A DNA stretch of 64,000 nucleotides from Tachypleus tridentatus (GCF_004210375.1 NC_134830.1:10788001-10852000), one strand, 5' to 3'; positions 9,367 through 22,530 are shown, numbered from the stretch's first letter. A program made the numbers and translations. Notes: generated from the letters alone by a model not told the origin.

Positions 9367-12300
9367 TAAGGAAGCACACGATGTGGTCAAACGTTCATTC
9401 AACGATACTTTTTGACAGTTGAAAAACATTTTTGTATAATAAACAACCAACTTAAAGATAACAGGTATATGTTGGTACAAAATCACACGAATGTTATTTT
9501 GACTGAGGACATATGTGATAGAAGCAAAGGGTAAATAACTGTTAGTTGCATCTGATTTTTACATTTACGAGCATAGTATTAGTATTAATATAACACAGGT
9601 TTAAACAAACAATAATTATTGCTGCTGGTATGAAAAGTAAAGGTAAAAACAGAAACTCAGTATTGAAGTAAATAACACAGATACAAATGGTAAAAAAATT
9701 ACAGTGCATATATATTATATAACAAACAATTACACGTAGAAGAAAGTGTGACTGATGGTAATATCACAGCACACTGTGCGCTTTTCATTGTTGTTGTTAT
9801 TAGCACACGCGAAAAACAAAAGCAGGTCTTATATGATGACTCCATTTATTGTTTATAATTGTTAACAATTCTCCAAGATTATCCACAATTTGCTGTATGA
9901 AACTCAACTCAAACCTTGCAAAATACATGCTCGATGCATCATTACGTAAGCATTAAAACATTTCACTGGAAATACCATTCAAAAAGTCCACAGACCTTGT
10001 TTTGTCTCGAGCAAAATTATACTCTATAACTTAACAGTTTAAGAGAGAGTACTCTAAACGAATAAGTAAATAATCTTGGAGAGTAAATCCAATCTGACTT
10101 GAGTGTTGTTCCATGACCACAATAACAAAGTGTGTTGACAAAAGAAAATTTCATTCTAAATAATCGAGAGCAAAGTCAGTTTTTCGTAATGCCTTAGTTA
10201 AAACCAATACAAACTAGGTTAAAAATCAGATATTTGCAGAACACTTTTCGGTTTCCTTAAACACTTTTTACTAGCAAACTAATTTAACGAGCCTTGTAAA
10301 CAATCATAACGCAAGTGTTCAACACCATGAGAGTCAAGTAGAGATAAATCAGAACAGAAAGTGAAGTGATAACTACTGACCACAAAACACCTGCACTTTA
10401 CCGACAGTTGTTTACAGAAACACTCGCAAAAGAGATGTACGTCTTAATCGTAACATATTAAATGATATGCTTGAAATCATGTAGTCATAGTGCTCTGAAA
10501 CGTAGACATGTAGAAATGTGAGCAGCATCAGAACGTGCTTCTATTTATACAAGAAAAATATACATGTACTGTGCATTTTGTATTACTTGGTTTAAACGAA
10601 AGTTGATTTATGTGAAGGTAATATGATATTGAAGCTTGTATCATTATTGATGAGATATAAAAATAAACAGTAGTTCATAATAGGGCTTCTTGTTTAACAG
10701 TTACATGTCTACCCTAACTAGTCTGCCCTCACAATTTATTGGTTTATAATGCATGACAGCAATAGTGTTCAAAATAGTCGATAAGACTGGCAGTACTTTA
10801 TTCAATCCTGATATATAGATAAAAAATCTATGCAAGAAATGTCTCGTATAAAATCGATTGTTGGACTTAAGCCATCAACATCAGTGGTTTTTGTTTCTCA
10901 GCTTCTTACTGTAGTAGAAAGTTGGACAAGTTTATTCAAGATCATCACATTTCTAAAACCAAAACACAAGCAATATTTCCGTTTCCATTAATAATTTTAA
11001 ATGTATTAAGCGTTGTTGCCAGTAAGAACATTAAGGGAATATCTTACATACGTAACTAGTAACCACCCTAAAGATAATGGCTTGTTGATATTCAGTAATT
11101 TCCTACACTACCTTTCATAGATTATGTAGTCATTGTTCACAGGATTGTTTACACATCTAAATAAACAGCTTCCTACCCCAGATCTTAAAGCACGCCTCTT
11201 ATTTGGTATTCAGTATAAAATACCTCGAAGCCTCCAAAATGCTGTTACAAAAAGTGTAAATGCAGAGTTCATTTTCACTGCAGTAGTCTTCAAAAGAATG
11301 TAAACAACTGACACGACACAACATCACAATAACTGCTAGTATTTATACAACTTGTCCATTTTCTCCACATACGTGCAACTGATAATTCCATTACATCACA
11401 TGAATGCGTTGCAACATCATATTGTGATATACTTGTATAATTTTTTAGAGCATTATTATTGCCAAGTGTTTGTTATTTTATAGCAATGCATTAACGCCAA
11501 ACAAGACAAAAGTAACGGGAAAAACTTAGTTTGTTGTATTAATCTAATATTCATTAAGCTTTATTATTCATTCAGCTTAGCTTCTAGGTCGACAAAAATC
11601 GGTTTTGCACAAACTGCCATTTATTTAGACTTAGAGTTTCGTCCTCGTGTTTCATTGACGTTATAGTCGTAAAAAACAAACAAACTATTATACCAAATTG
11701 AGATATCTAATTGCGTTTTACCCATGTTTGGATAATGTTTTTAAAAACTTCAAATATCTTTTTATTTCCACAATGTGTAAACCTTTAATTCAAATATTAA
11801 CAGTCGCATAAATTTCATTTCATCATTCGAAACTGCATTTAGAAATAACAAAAATAATAAGCATCATCAAAATTCCACACGAAAAATAACATTTACACTT
11901 ATCACCATAAAATATTCAATGTTACCATTTAGTCCTCAAACTGCATGGAAACTTACTTCACTGTTAACAACGACTACTAACTTCCTTAATCTCTCTTTTA
12001 GCAACATCAAATCAATACAGTTAGAATCCTTCAATTATTATTTTTATTAGATTTTATTAATTTAACTCCTTGTACCTTCTAATATTTTGACATCGTATTA
12101 ATACAAACGTTTCTTCTTAATACCACCTACAGTTTAATTTTGGCTTCACTTGACTATGTCATCTAACTTGTTTTATTTAAAACGCCATATAGCTATTGAT
12201 ATAATAAAACCGGTTTCAACAACTTGCACATTCTCTTGTAAACACTGACGAACGTTACAAAATAACGAAGCGTTTGCCAACGACTATATCCTTTTTCATA

Positions 12301-13091
12301 TATCGCAATAGTACGAGTGTTTCTTCTTTGAGCCTCTGTCAATTTAATAACAATTCTTATTCTATTTGAGTTACCATGACGTCAATTCCTTGCAGTAAAC
12401 ACCATCTTTAGTGTAATTTTATATCATAAAAGTTATTTCAACCTTACTAAATTAACAATCTGATCAAGTCAATAGCAAATTTACCATCATCAAAACACTC
12501 CAACAGTCTCATTGACACTGTAGTTACACAAAATCAAACCACCGCCTTACTTTGTACGAGTATAGTTATCAACCTCCCACGATAAACATTGCAAGCTTTT
12601 ATAAATTGTTTTCTATAAACAATAATCAAAAACATTTTCAACTATTCTCGCGAAATTACAGTAGCGTTTAAAATATAGTAGTTTATCTTTTCATTCAAGA
12701 CGCTAGTAATTCTGCATAACTTTAGATCAGGGTAAGATATGAACTAATTACAACCTTAACTTACAATGTGTACAAATGCTGAAACTTATGAATCTCACGA
12801 TGTATTCTAGTAACTGTTACATCAATTCACAAACGTTTATTTTATGTTAATCAATTACCTATTCTCACATTTCCAATTATTTACTCTCATGGTTTCAAAA
12901 TGTTATACGGCGACAACTATGCACATCTCCCTGTAATTGATATTTAAGCTATAGGAACAGTGCTACGCTGTTACACGTTGAACGGTACTGCAGCGGTACT
13001 CCATTTTTACAGGGAGAAGAGCAAAAACATGCAGTCCCTGGAAGCAAGGGAAGAAGTGCTTTCCAAATATGTGTTTACAAAAAAAGTAATT
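9367..13091. other. no recognised gene, 3.7 kb
   Basis: Long AT-rich stretch with no open frame above 60 codons, no SINE and no array. I could not identify exons on either strand. It may be intron or intergenic DNA. Confidence 0.4.
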
Positions 13092-13512
13092 TTTAAGTGT
13101 CAGCTAAATATGACGTATTGACTTGCAATTGATTCATACGGAAGCAATCTACTATACCGTACGAAATCAGTAATCACCTTATATGGGCGAAAGTGCTGCT
13201 TGTCTGGCCTACCGCTTCGTGGCTGAGCTGTTATTGCTCCTAGACATTTCCACTTCACAATAATAGCACTTGCAGTTGACCAGGGTAGCACTTTCAGGGC
13301 AGAAATTTGACGAACTGAATTGTTGGAAAGGTGGATTCTATGACAGTGCCACGTTGAATGTCACTGAGCTCTTCAGTACTGCCAATGTTTGTCTATGGAG
13401 CTTTAATGGCTGTATGCTTGATTTTATGCACCTGTTAGCAATGGGTGTGGCTGACATAGCAAAATACACTAATTAGAAGGGGGTTCCACATACTTTTGGC
13501 CACGTAGTGTAT
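13092..13512 (-). mobile_element. Tc1-like transposon, truncated 5' part
   Basis: Read on the minus strand, the element begins at about 13512 with a Tc1-type terminal repeat (plus-strand text ACATACTTTTGGCCACGTAG). The leader region follows, then a frame with STASAIIVKWKCLGAITAQP and RSGRPDKQH. That is the paired helix-turn-helix and GRPR-like hinge of Tc1 transposases. Homology fades by about 13100, before any catalytic DDE residue, and no second terminal repeat is seen, so only the first fifth or so of the gene is present. From memory, the leader resembles Tc1 elements common in fish and amphibians; that needs a search. Confidence 0.8.
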
Positions 13513-13859
13513 CTCGATATTGTAAATCTATAATTTTTTACGTTTTATATCGATATCCTCAAAAATTTTCATTAAAATGTTATAAACATGAAAAATAAAT
13601 AAAAAGAACAACCAATTGTTTGTCCACGCTCCCTCATTTGGGAGGAGGCTAGAAATAACAGCTGAAAGTGAAATGTCTTTAAAAATTTTGTTTTAGCAGA
13701 CCTACTGCTGTGTTTATAAAATCTAAATTGTTGCTAATAATTTTATATTGCATTTAAAGCATAAGCTAAAACCTAAGCCTGCCCTGCATGCTTATCGTTT
13801 TTGAAAAGCTTTTGAAAAGCTGATTCGAACACGATCAGCATCTCTGTAATCTCAAGACA

Positions 13860-13976
13860 GCTGGTATAGATATTAGAACACTAATTAAAATAAAGTACAG
13901 AACCGTTTCGACCTTCTTTGGTCATCTTCTGGTTAACCTGAATACATTTTTCTTCAAGTGGGTTTCTCGTCATTAC
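13860..13976. mobile_element. Penelope-like end fragment with degraded hammerhead-like core
   Basis: On the minus strand, AGAAGATGACC, a 6-nt loop, GGTC and GAAAC follow each other at about 13932-13907, the same layout as the hammerhead-like core at 40292-40333. The conserved CUGANGA box is altered to CAGAAGA. The plus-strand end motif GTGGGTTTCTCGTCATTA lies at about 13960. The two parts are in opposite orientations, as in the fold-back element at 40.1 kb. Confidence 0.6.
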
Positions 13977-15203
13977 AGACTATCATCTGTGTTACTGATC
14001 CGTGAATAAGTGTGTGACGTGTCATTAGTGTAAGTATGATTGCTGCTCGTTCTGCTTGGTGAATCTTCCTCGAGCTTTGGATACATATTGGTACTATAGC
14101 AATATATATTCCAAAATATCAGGTCATACCTTTTATTTTTATGGCATTAGTCCTTCTTACATATCACGTAGGACACGGAGCATTGTAAAATATCAGATGA
14201 TTTTGTTTAGTGATAAGTTTTAGCGCCAGTTTTGTTTCGTTTTTTTGGCATATCCCGTATCAAATTGTAGTGTATTTTCGAAGCCTGATACCAAAAATTG
14301 TTAATTGCATACATGAAACTTTCAGCAAACTCTATTTAACACGAGTTCTTGATAAGAATTTTGTCCAGGCAATGTACCGTTTTCTGTCTAACTTTGGTGG
14401 AAACTCGCGTAAATATACTTTATTTTCCTTGAGAATGTTCCCACACCCATAAACAACACAGCGAAAAATCTGTTATTTATCCACTAATACAGGACCAACG
14501 ATAAGGAAGATTACCCCAGGGCCTGGTATCATTAGAGGGTCCGTACAAAATCTCGTCAAATTGACTTTTCAGAGTGCATTAAAAACGTGGACACGAAAAA
14601 AAGTTCCAAAAGTTGTATTTTATAGTTAACATATTATGGTTAAACCAGGGACCGGAAAAACTCTCGTCAGCCCTGTACAAATGTGTAGCTTTGTGCTTAA
14701 TTCAAAAACAACAACAAGAACAAACAACTGTATTCACGATGTCTGTCAAATGAAATATTTCTAGAAAAAAAAAAAAAACGCATCATTTTCACATACACAA
14801 ACCCACAGTTTTCTACACATAGAGGGGAAATCAAACACGACTGGTCTTGTTCACCTTGAGTGACGTCACTTGCTTTTGACTCTTTTAAGTTAAACTAACT
14901 TCGGGGACTTGCTGGCCGGGGCGGAGCAAATTATCAAAAATTATTTGTTCCTAAATTTTAATTTTTATTTTATGGCACTTAAATATAAATACAATCGTAT
15001 TGTGTTTTAACTATCCGACTTCTTTAAGATCTTAACAATAACTAAAAGTCATTTCTAAGTATTAATTAGTTAATAGCTAAAATCATGTCAAAGTGTCAGT
15101 TTATATCAAGAGATATTTCAAAATGTCACCTAATTATAAAATGACTAATAAGGTTTCAAGTAAAATCGTTTATGTTGATAAGAAGAGTCATCACAAACTA
15201 TCA
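13977..15203. other. no recognised gene
   Basis: AT-rich. The 80-codon open frame at 14210-14452 shows no domain. An isolated CRE-like palindrome GTGACGTCAC occurs near 14861, without a gene beside it. Confidence 0.4.
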
Positions 15204-15461
15204 CGGCCCCGCATGACCTAGTAGTTAAGGCACTCGACTCATAATCCGAGGGTCGTAGGTTCGAATCTCCGTCACACCAAGCATGCTCACCCTTTCAGCC
15301 GTGGGAACATTATAACGTGACGGTCAACTCCACTATTTGTTGATAAAAGATTAGCCCAATAGCTGGTGGTGGTTCCTTCTTGTCTTACACTGCTAAATTA
15401 GGAACGGTTAGCGCAGATAGCCCTCGTGTAGCTTTATGCAAAGTTCAAAAGCAAACAAAAT
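15204..15461 (+). mobile_element. tRNA-derived SINE, family A
   Basis: The head is tRNA-like: an A-box region (TGACCTAGTAGTTAAGG), an anticodon-type loop CTCATAA, and the B box GGTTCGAATCT at about 15259. The body includes CACCAAGCATGCTCACCCTT and GCCGTGGGAACATTATAACG, and the 3' end reads GTGTAGCTTTATGCAAAGTT. The same body occurs at 19.1, 38.8 and 54.0 kb. SINEs are moved by partner LINEs after Pol III transcription. The CAT-type anticodon loop hints at a tRNA-Met ancestor. Confidence 0.9.
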
Positions 15462-15617
15462 ATCAGTTGATAGCAAAAGACATATCAAAATAATAATTAC
15501 TTATGAGATATATTTCAAAATATTAAAGAATAACGTTTATTTTGATTTCAAGACACATTTCAAATTCCCATCTATCACAGGAGATATTCAAAAACAACAG
15601 TCAAGAGCAAAATATGT

Positions 15618-18600
15618 TCGAAAACACTGTGTAATACAATTTCCTATGATGATGATACAGATTCTGTAACTGAAAATATTGTGTAATACAGTTTATCATT
15701 ATGATGATACAGATTCTGTAACTGAAAATATTGTGTAATACAGTTTATTATTTTGATGATACAGATTCTGTAACTGAAAACATTGTGTAATACAGTTTAT
15801 TATTATGATGATACAGATTCTGTAACTGAAAACATTGTGTAATCCAGTTTATTATTATGATGATACAGATTCTGTAACTGAAAACATTGTGTAATCCAGT
15901 TATTTATGATGATGATATAGATTCTGTAACTGAAAACATTGTGTAATACAGTTTATTATGATGATGATACAGATTCTGTAACTGAAAACATTGTGTAATA
16001 CAGTTTATTATGATGATGATACAGATTCTGTAACTGAAAACATTGTGTAATACAGTTTATTATGATGATGATACAGATTCTGTAACTGAAAACATTGTGT
16101 AATACAGTTTATTATGATGATGATACAGATTCTGTAACTGAAAATATTGTGTAATACAGTTTATTATTATGATGATACAGATTATGTAACTGAAAATATT
16201 GTGTAATACAGTTTATTATTATGATGATACAGATTATGTAACTGAAAACATTGTGTAATACAGTTTATTATGATGATGATACAGATTCTGTAACTGAAAA
16301 CATTGTGTAATACAGTTTATTATGATGATGATACAGATTCTGTAACTGAAAACATTGTGTAATACAGTTTATTATGATGATGATACAGATTCTGTAACTG
16401 AAAACATTGTGTAATACAGTTTATTATGATGATGATACAGATTCTGTAACTGAAAACATTGTGTAATACAGTTTATTATGATGATGATACAGATTCTGTA
16501 ACTGAAAACATTGTGTAATACAGTTTATTATGATGATGATACAGATTCTGTAACTGAAAACATTGTGATAATACAGTTTAGTTTATATGATGATGATACA
16601 GATTCTGTAACTGAAAACATTGTGTAATACAGTTTATTATGATGATGATACAGATTCTGTAACTGAAAACATTGTGTAATACAGTTTATTATGATGATGA
16701 TACAGATTCTGTAACTGAAAACATTGTGTAATACAGTTTATTATGATGATGATACAGATTCTGTAACTGAAAACATTGTGTAATACAGTTTATTATGATG
16801 ATGATACAGATTCTGTAACTGAAAACATTGTGTAATACAGTTTATTATGATGATGATACAGATTCTGTAACTGAAAACATTGTGTAATACAGTTTATTAT
16901 GATGATGATACAGATTCTGTAACTGAAAACATTGTGTAATACATATGATGATGATACAGATTCTGTAACTGAAAACATTGTGTAATACAGTTTATCATGA
17001 TGATGATACAGATTCTGTAACTGAAAACATTGTGTAATACAGTTTATTATGATGATGATACAGATTCTGTAACTGAAAACATTGTTTACTATGTGAATAC
17101 AGTTTGTAATACAGTTTATCATGATGATGATACAGATTCTGTAACTGAAAACATTGTGTAACTGAAAACAATACAGTTTATTATGATGATGATACAGATT
17201 CTGTAACTGAAAACATTGTGTAATACAGTTTATCATGATGATGATACAGATTATGTAACTGAAAACATTGTGTAATACAGTTTATTATGATGATGATACA
17301 GATTCTGTAACTGAAAACATTGTGTAATACAGTATGATGATGATACAGATGATGATTGTGTAATACAGTTTATTATGATGATGATACAGATTCTGTAACT
17401 GAAAACATTGTGTAATACAGTTTATTATGTAACTGAAAACATTGTGTAATACAGTTTATTATGATGATGATACAGATTCTGTAACTGTGTGTAATGAAAA
17501 CAGTTTACAGTTTATATGATGATGATACAGATTCTGTAACTGAAAACATTGTGTAATACAGTTTATTATGATGATGATACAGATTCTGTAACTGAAAACA
17601 TTGTGTAATACAGTTTATCATATGATGATACAGATTATGATGATGAATAGAGATTCTGTAACTGAAAACATTGTGTAATACAGTTTACTATGATGATGAT
17701 ACAGATTCTGTAACTGAAAACATTGTGTAATACAGTTTATCATGATGATGATACAGATTCTGTAACTGAAAACATTGTGTAATACAGTTTGTTATGATGA
17801 TGATATAGATTCTGTAACTGAAAACATTGTGTAATACAGATTCTGTTGTAATTGATGATGATACAGATTCTGTAACTGAAAACATGTAATACAGTTTATT
17901 ATGATGATGATCTGTAACTGAAAACATTGTGTAATACAGTTTATTATGATGATGATACAGATTCTGTAACTGAAAACATTGTGTAATACAGTTTATTATG
18001 ATGATGATACAGATTCTGTAACTGAAAACATTGTGTAATACAGTTTATTATGATGATGATACAGATTCTGTAACTGAAAACATTGTGTGAATACAACATG
18101 ATGATGATTATGTAACTGAAAACATTGTGCAATACAGTTTACTATGATGATGATACAGATTCTGTAACTGAAAACATTGTGTAATACAGTTTATCATGAT
18201 GATGATACAGATTCTGTAACTGAAAACATTGTGTAATACAGTTTGTTATGATGATGATAGAGATTCTGTAACTGAAAACATTGTGTAATACAGTTTATCA
18301 TGATGATGATACAGATTCTGTAACTGAAAACATTGTGTAATACAGTTTATTATGATGATGATATAGATTCTCTAACTGAAAACATTGTGTAATACAGTTT
18401 GTTATGATGATGATAGAGATTCTGTAACTGAAAACATTGTGTAATACAGTTTGTTATGATGGTGATACAGATTCTGTAACTGAAAACATTGTGTAATACA
18501 GTTTGTTATGATAATGATACAGATTCTGTAACTGAAAACATTGTGTAATACAGTTTATTATGATGATGATATAGATTCTCTAACTGAAAACATTGTGTAA

Positions 18601-18868
18601 TACAGTTTGTTATGATGATGATAGAGATTCTGTAACTGAAAACATTGTGTAATACAGTTTATTATTATGATGATACAGATTATGTAACTGAAAACATTGT
18701 GTAATACAGTTTATTATGATGATGATACAGATTCTGTAACTGAAAACATTGTGTAATACAGTTTATTATGATGATGATACAGATTCTGTAACTGAAAACA
18801 TTGTGTAATACAGTTTGTTGTGATAATGATTCAGATCCTGAAATAACAACTGCAACTGAAAACATTAA
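15618..18868. repeat. 52-bp satellite array, about 62 units
   Basis: The unit includes GATGATGATACAGATTCTGT followed by AACTGAAAACATTGTGTAAT. It carries an ATG-type trinucleotide run and an 11-bp hairpin-forming palindrome, ACAGATTCTGT. Units in 15.9-17.0 kb are nearly identical, while 17.0-18.7 kb contains many partial units and small rearrangements. The array lies between two family A SINEs in opposite orientation. Short open frames in it are artefacts. Confidence 0.97.
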
Positions 18869-18980
18869 AAACATTCAGTAGAAATAATTAATAATCAAGG
18901 GCGTTTGAATGTTAAGCAATTCTTCTTCGCCCCGCTCGTGGTTAAGATGTGATGTGGGCTTGTTTAATTAACGTGTTTTT

Positions 18981-19207
18981 GTTTGGTTTCTTTTGAAAGT
19001 AGTTTAAGACTAGAGGGAAGGCAGCTAGTCATCGCCACCCACCGCCAACTCTTGGTCTACTTTTTTTATCAACGAATAGTGGGATTGATCGTTATATTAT
19101 AACGTCCCCACGGCTGAAAGGGCGAGCATGTTTGGTGTGACGGAGATTCAAACCCACGACCCTCGGATTATGAGTCGAGTGCCTCAACCCACCGGGCCAT
19201 GCGGGAC
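18981..19207 (-). mobile_element. tRNA-derived SINE, family A, minus
   Basis: Minus-strand copy: the tRNA-like head is at the right (complement of ACGACCCTCGGATTATGAGT) and the central domain GGCTGAAAGGGCGAGCATGT lies at about 19112. Its tail is shorter than in the other copies. It faces the copy at 15.2 kb across the 52-bp array. Confidence 0.9.
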
Positions 19208-19502
19208 TATGAAGGTTCGTAATAAGGTGTGTGGGTAACCAGTGTGGTGACATATATAGTCAAGGATGTCGACGTCATGTAAACCACGTGTTTAAGCTGA
19301 ATTGTCTTGGAGAACTAACCAATCATAATCTAAGGTATCAAGTTTAGTTTGTTCTAAAGATGAGTGTACAGTATGTAAAAGACTTAAAGTGTGATAATAT
19401 TTATAACAATGTTAGTCAGTCTTTATAAAGATAAAATTATGAATAACAAATAAGATTAAAATAAAAATATTGCCAAAGGTGGTGGGAAAATGTGACGTAA
19501 TA

Positions 19503-19636
19503 TACAGGAAATATAGAGAAATTAAAACATGAGTGATGCTGTGTACAGGAAATATAGAGAAATTAAAACATGAGTGATGCTGTGTACAAGAAATAGTACC
19601 AATATAGAGAAATTAAAACATGAGTGATGTTTTTAA
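19503..19636. repeat. three-unit 41-bp direct repeat
   Basis: Three copies of a unit containing AATATAGAGAAATTAAAACA, starting at 19503, 19544 and 19585. The third has a 10-nt insertion. It lies between the SINE and the 56-bp array. Confidence 0.85.
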
Positions 19637-19718
19637 TATAAAGTAACTTTAACAATGAATTTATGTTTGAAAAATCGTTCTAGAGACACACGGAGATCAA
19701 CGATCCTAGAATAGAATA

Positions 19719-20641
19719 TAGTATTTGATAGTGCTAACCAATAAGTTTCTAGCGATTGCTGTCATTTGGCGTTATAGTATTTGGTAGTGCTAACCAATAA
19801 GTTTCTAGAGATTGCTGTCATTTGGCGTTATAGTATTTGATAGTGCTAACCAATAAGTTTCTAGCGATTGCTGTCATTTGGCGTTATAGTATTTGATTGT
19901 GCTAACCAATAAGTTTCTAGAGATTGCTGTCATTTGGCGTTATAGTATTTGATAGTGCTAACCAATAAGTTTCTAGCGATTGCTGTCATTTGGCGTTATA
20001 GTATTTGATAGTGCTAACCAATAAGTTTCTAGCGATTGCTGTCATTTGACGTTATAGTATATTACAGTGCTAACCACTAAGTTTCTAGAGATTGCTGTCA
20101 TTTGGCGTTATAGTATTTGATTGTGCTAACCAATAAGTTTCTAGAGATTGCTGTCATTTGACGTTATAGTATTTGATAGTGCTAACCAATAAGTTTCTAG
20201 CGATTGCTGTCATTTGGCGTTATAGTATTTGATAGTGCTAACCAATAAGTTTCTAGCGATTGCTGTCATTTGACGTTATAGTATATTACAGTGCTAACCA
20301 ATAAGTTTCTAGAGATTGCTGTCATTTGACGTTATAGTATATTACAGTGCTAACCACTAAGTTTCTAGAGATTGCTGTCATTTGACGTTATAGTATTTGA
20401 TAGTGCTAACCACTAAGTTTCTGGAGATTGCTGTTATTTGACGTTATAGTATTTGATAGTGCTAACCACTAAGTTTCTAGAGATTGCTGTCATTTGGCGC
20501 TATAGTATTTGATAGTGCTAACCACTAAGTTTCTAGAGATTGCTGTCATTTGACGTTATAGTATTTGATAGTGCTAAAAAGTTTCTAGAGACTGCTGTCA
20601 TTTGACGTTATAGTATTTGATAGTGCTAACCACTAAGTTTC
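19719..20641. repeat. 56-bp minisatellite, about 16.5 units
   Basis: The unit includes TAGTATTTGATAGTGCTAAC and TTTCTAGAGATTGCTGTCAT. Variants alternate between CAATAAG/CACTAAG, CTAGCG/CTAGAG and TTTGGCG/TTTGACG in blocks, showing local duplication of small unit groups. The last full unit is followed by unrelated sequence just before a SINE. Confidence 0.96.
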
Positions 20642-20721
20642 ATTCATATCACTCTTTCTTTCAGATGTCTTTTATGGTATTATATCATAAGAAGCAATAT
20701 AATGAATTTTTTTGTCAAGAA

Positions 20722-20845
20722 TGTGTGTGTGTGTTTTCTTATAACAAAGCCACATGGGGCTATCTGCTGAGCTCACTGAGGGGAATCGAACCCCTGATTT
20801 TAGCGTTGCAAATCCGTAGACTTACCGCTGCACTAGCGGGGGGCA
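20722..20845 (-). mobile_element. tRNA-derived SINE, family B, with target duplication
   Basis: The minus strand gives a tRNA-like head with a B box (complement of GGGGAATCGAACCCCTG) and an anticodon-type loop TTTGCAA, suggesting a tRNA-Ala(UGC) ancestor. The tail ends at a GT-rich run. The insertion is bracketed by a 12-bp target duplication, TTTTGTCAAGAA, at 20710-20721 and 20846-20857. The clean duplication means a fairly recent insertion. Confidence 0.9.
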
Positions 20846-20857
20846 TTTTGTCAAGAA

Positions 20858-21309
20858 CTTTCACATCTTTTGCTTGTTCCGGGAATCTTTCAAATATATT
20901 TGATAAATCTTGGATGAAGTTCATCTTTCTCTACCTTATCTCACAGTTTCATTGATAAGACTTGATAAACTTAATTGTGTTAATCTTTGTTTAATCATAA
21001 ATGTTCGTGTTGAAATTTTTAAATAAATGTTCCGTATGTCATCAATCTTATTTAGAATTTGTAATTTTACTTACATGCATATGTTTAAAATATTAATGAC
21101 CAGTTTATGGAATCTAATTGAATAAAAATGTATACAACTGAAATGTTCATCGAATATTGAATGTACTTTAGTGTTTGTATGACTTTGTTCACTGTAAAAA
21201 AAATTCAGTATATATTGTTAAATAGACTTGGTAAACCCAAAACTGGCTTTGTCATGCGGGTATCAATGATCACAACATACAGTATTTAAAAATGTCGTTT
21301 GGAGTTACA
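20858..21309. other. no recognised gene
   Basis: AT-rich, no repeats or exons recognised. Confidence 0.4.
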
Positions 21310-21661
21310 GGATGTCCATAAACTATTCACTCCATTATAGGCCTTTATAAATTCTTTATTACAGGAGCTGTCTCAGAACGGTTTGTAGTAATTAATAACA
21401 CAACTCAATAATGTTTTCCCTTTATTTCGCAGAACATACTTCTTAATATTTGGAAAGAAATAATCTACTTTGATGTTATGCGTGTTACCAATGGGTCTCG
21501 TGCGGATATTACTGAATTATTGATTGAACTGTGGTAGTTTGCTAAATTAAAACAACAATTTATTGTGTTATGTTATTAATTGCCTCAAACCGTTTTAAGA
21601 TAGCTTATATAATAGAGAATTTATAAAGACTTATAATGGGGTAAATCATTTATGAACACCC
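21310..21661. mobile_element. fold-back MITE with ~120-bp inverted arms
   Basis: The left arm starts GGATGTCCATAAACTATTCA and the right arm ends TCATTTATGAACACCC, its imperfect complement. The arms continue through CCATTATAGGCCTTTATAAA and its partner to beyond AACGGTTTG, about 120 bp each with roughly 80% identity by eye. The spacer of about 110 bp has no coding potential. The superfamily is not assignable and no clear target duplication was seen. Confidence 0.75.
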
Positions 21662-22461
21662 AGTTTAACGACACTTAAAATGAGGTTTCTCAAAATGTGC
21701 AAGTTTTGAAACATTATAACATAGGTATTTGGAATAATAATTATAATGTAGACTGAACTATCTGAGCTGTTACCCTTCGAGTGCATAAAGAAATCTCATG
21801 TATAATATATATTACAAGTCTAATTAAACATTAAAGTAAAACTGAATCGATCTTTCATTGTGAAAAAAATTACTCTAAGCCAAGTGACACAGTCCCACCT
21901 TTTTACCGAGTGTTGTAAAGTACATTGATTGTACATTGTCGTTTATATAAAACTAAGTATACCCATGCCATTCAATAAGTTTGTTATAGTGTAAGAGAAT
22001 TTCTGATTTGTTAACAAATACATACTTCATTGGACAATATAATAAATCGTTGTTGCAACGTTTCGTTTTTATTTCAAAGTATTATTTTATAAAGATAAAT
22101 AGTAAATGAGTTATACACAGGTAAAAATAAATGTGAAAAACTTCTATTATTCTAAGTACGAATAATTTGAGTTAAAACTCTTTCAGAATAATGTAAACAC
22201 ATCTCGATGTCTTTTATTTCAAATGCCAGCTGAGCTGTTTTAAAGTTACTTATTAGTATTGGGCTGAACACGTTATAATGAGTCACAATGATCTCCATGA
22301 TGTTAGTGACTTATAGATAGAAACTAAAATAATATATGTATGAATGGTTACAGACGTTTTGATTATAATAGGGAGAAAGGTTGAGTTATATCTGAACATT
22401 ATAACTGTAAAGCTTTGTGAATTTTAATTTATAGTACTTCAAGTGTGTGGTAAATGTTGGT
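21662..22461. other. no recognised gene
   Basis: AT-rich unique sequence up to the left boundary of the segmental duplication. Confidence 0.4.
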
Positions 22462-22530
22462 GTTTTAAATAGTTTTTATAATGATTGGTTAAACAGGAAG
22501 CTATTGATTTCTTATGTTCACTTGTTTGCT

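Noticed and set aside
8814-9486. Four overlapping open frames of 170-197 codons
   Set aside because: All are produced by the 30-bp array, whose period is a multiple of three. No start context, splice site or non-repeat domain supports a protein.
15204-15275. tRNA gene candidates at the SINE heads
   Set aside because: A and B boxes and an anticodon-like loop are present, but each is continuous with the SINE body and repeated across the window. Acceptor stems do not close as in a functional tRNA.
16793-18874. Open frames and CRISPR-like regular spacing in the 52-bp array
   Set aside because: Units are contiguous with no unique spacers and the sequence is eukaryotic. This is a satellite, not a CRISPR array, and the frames are artefacts.
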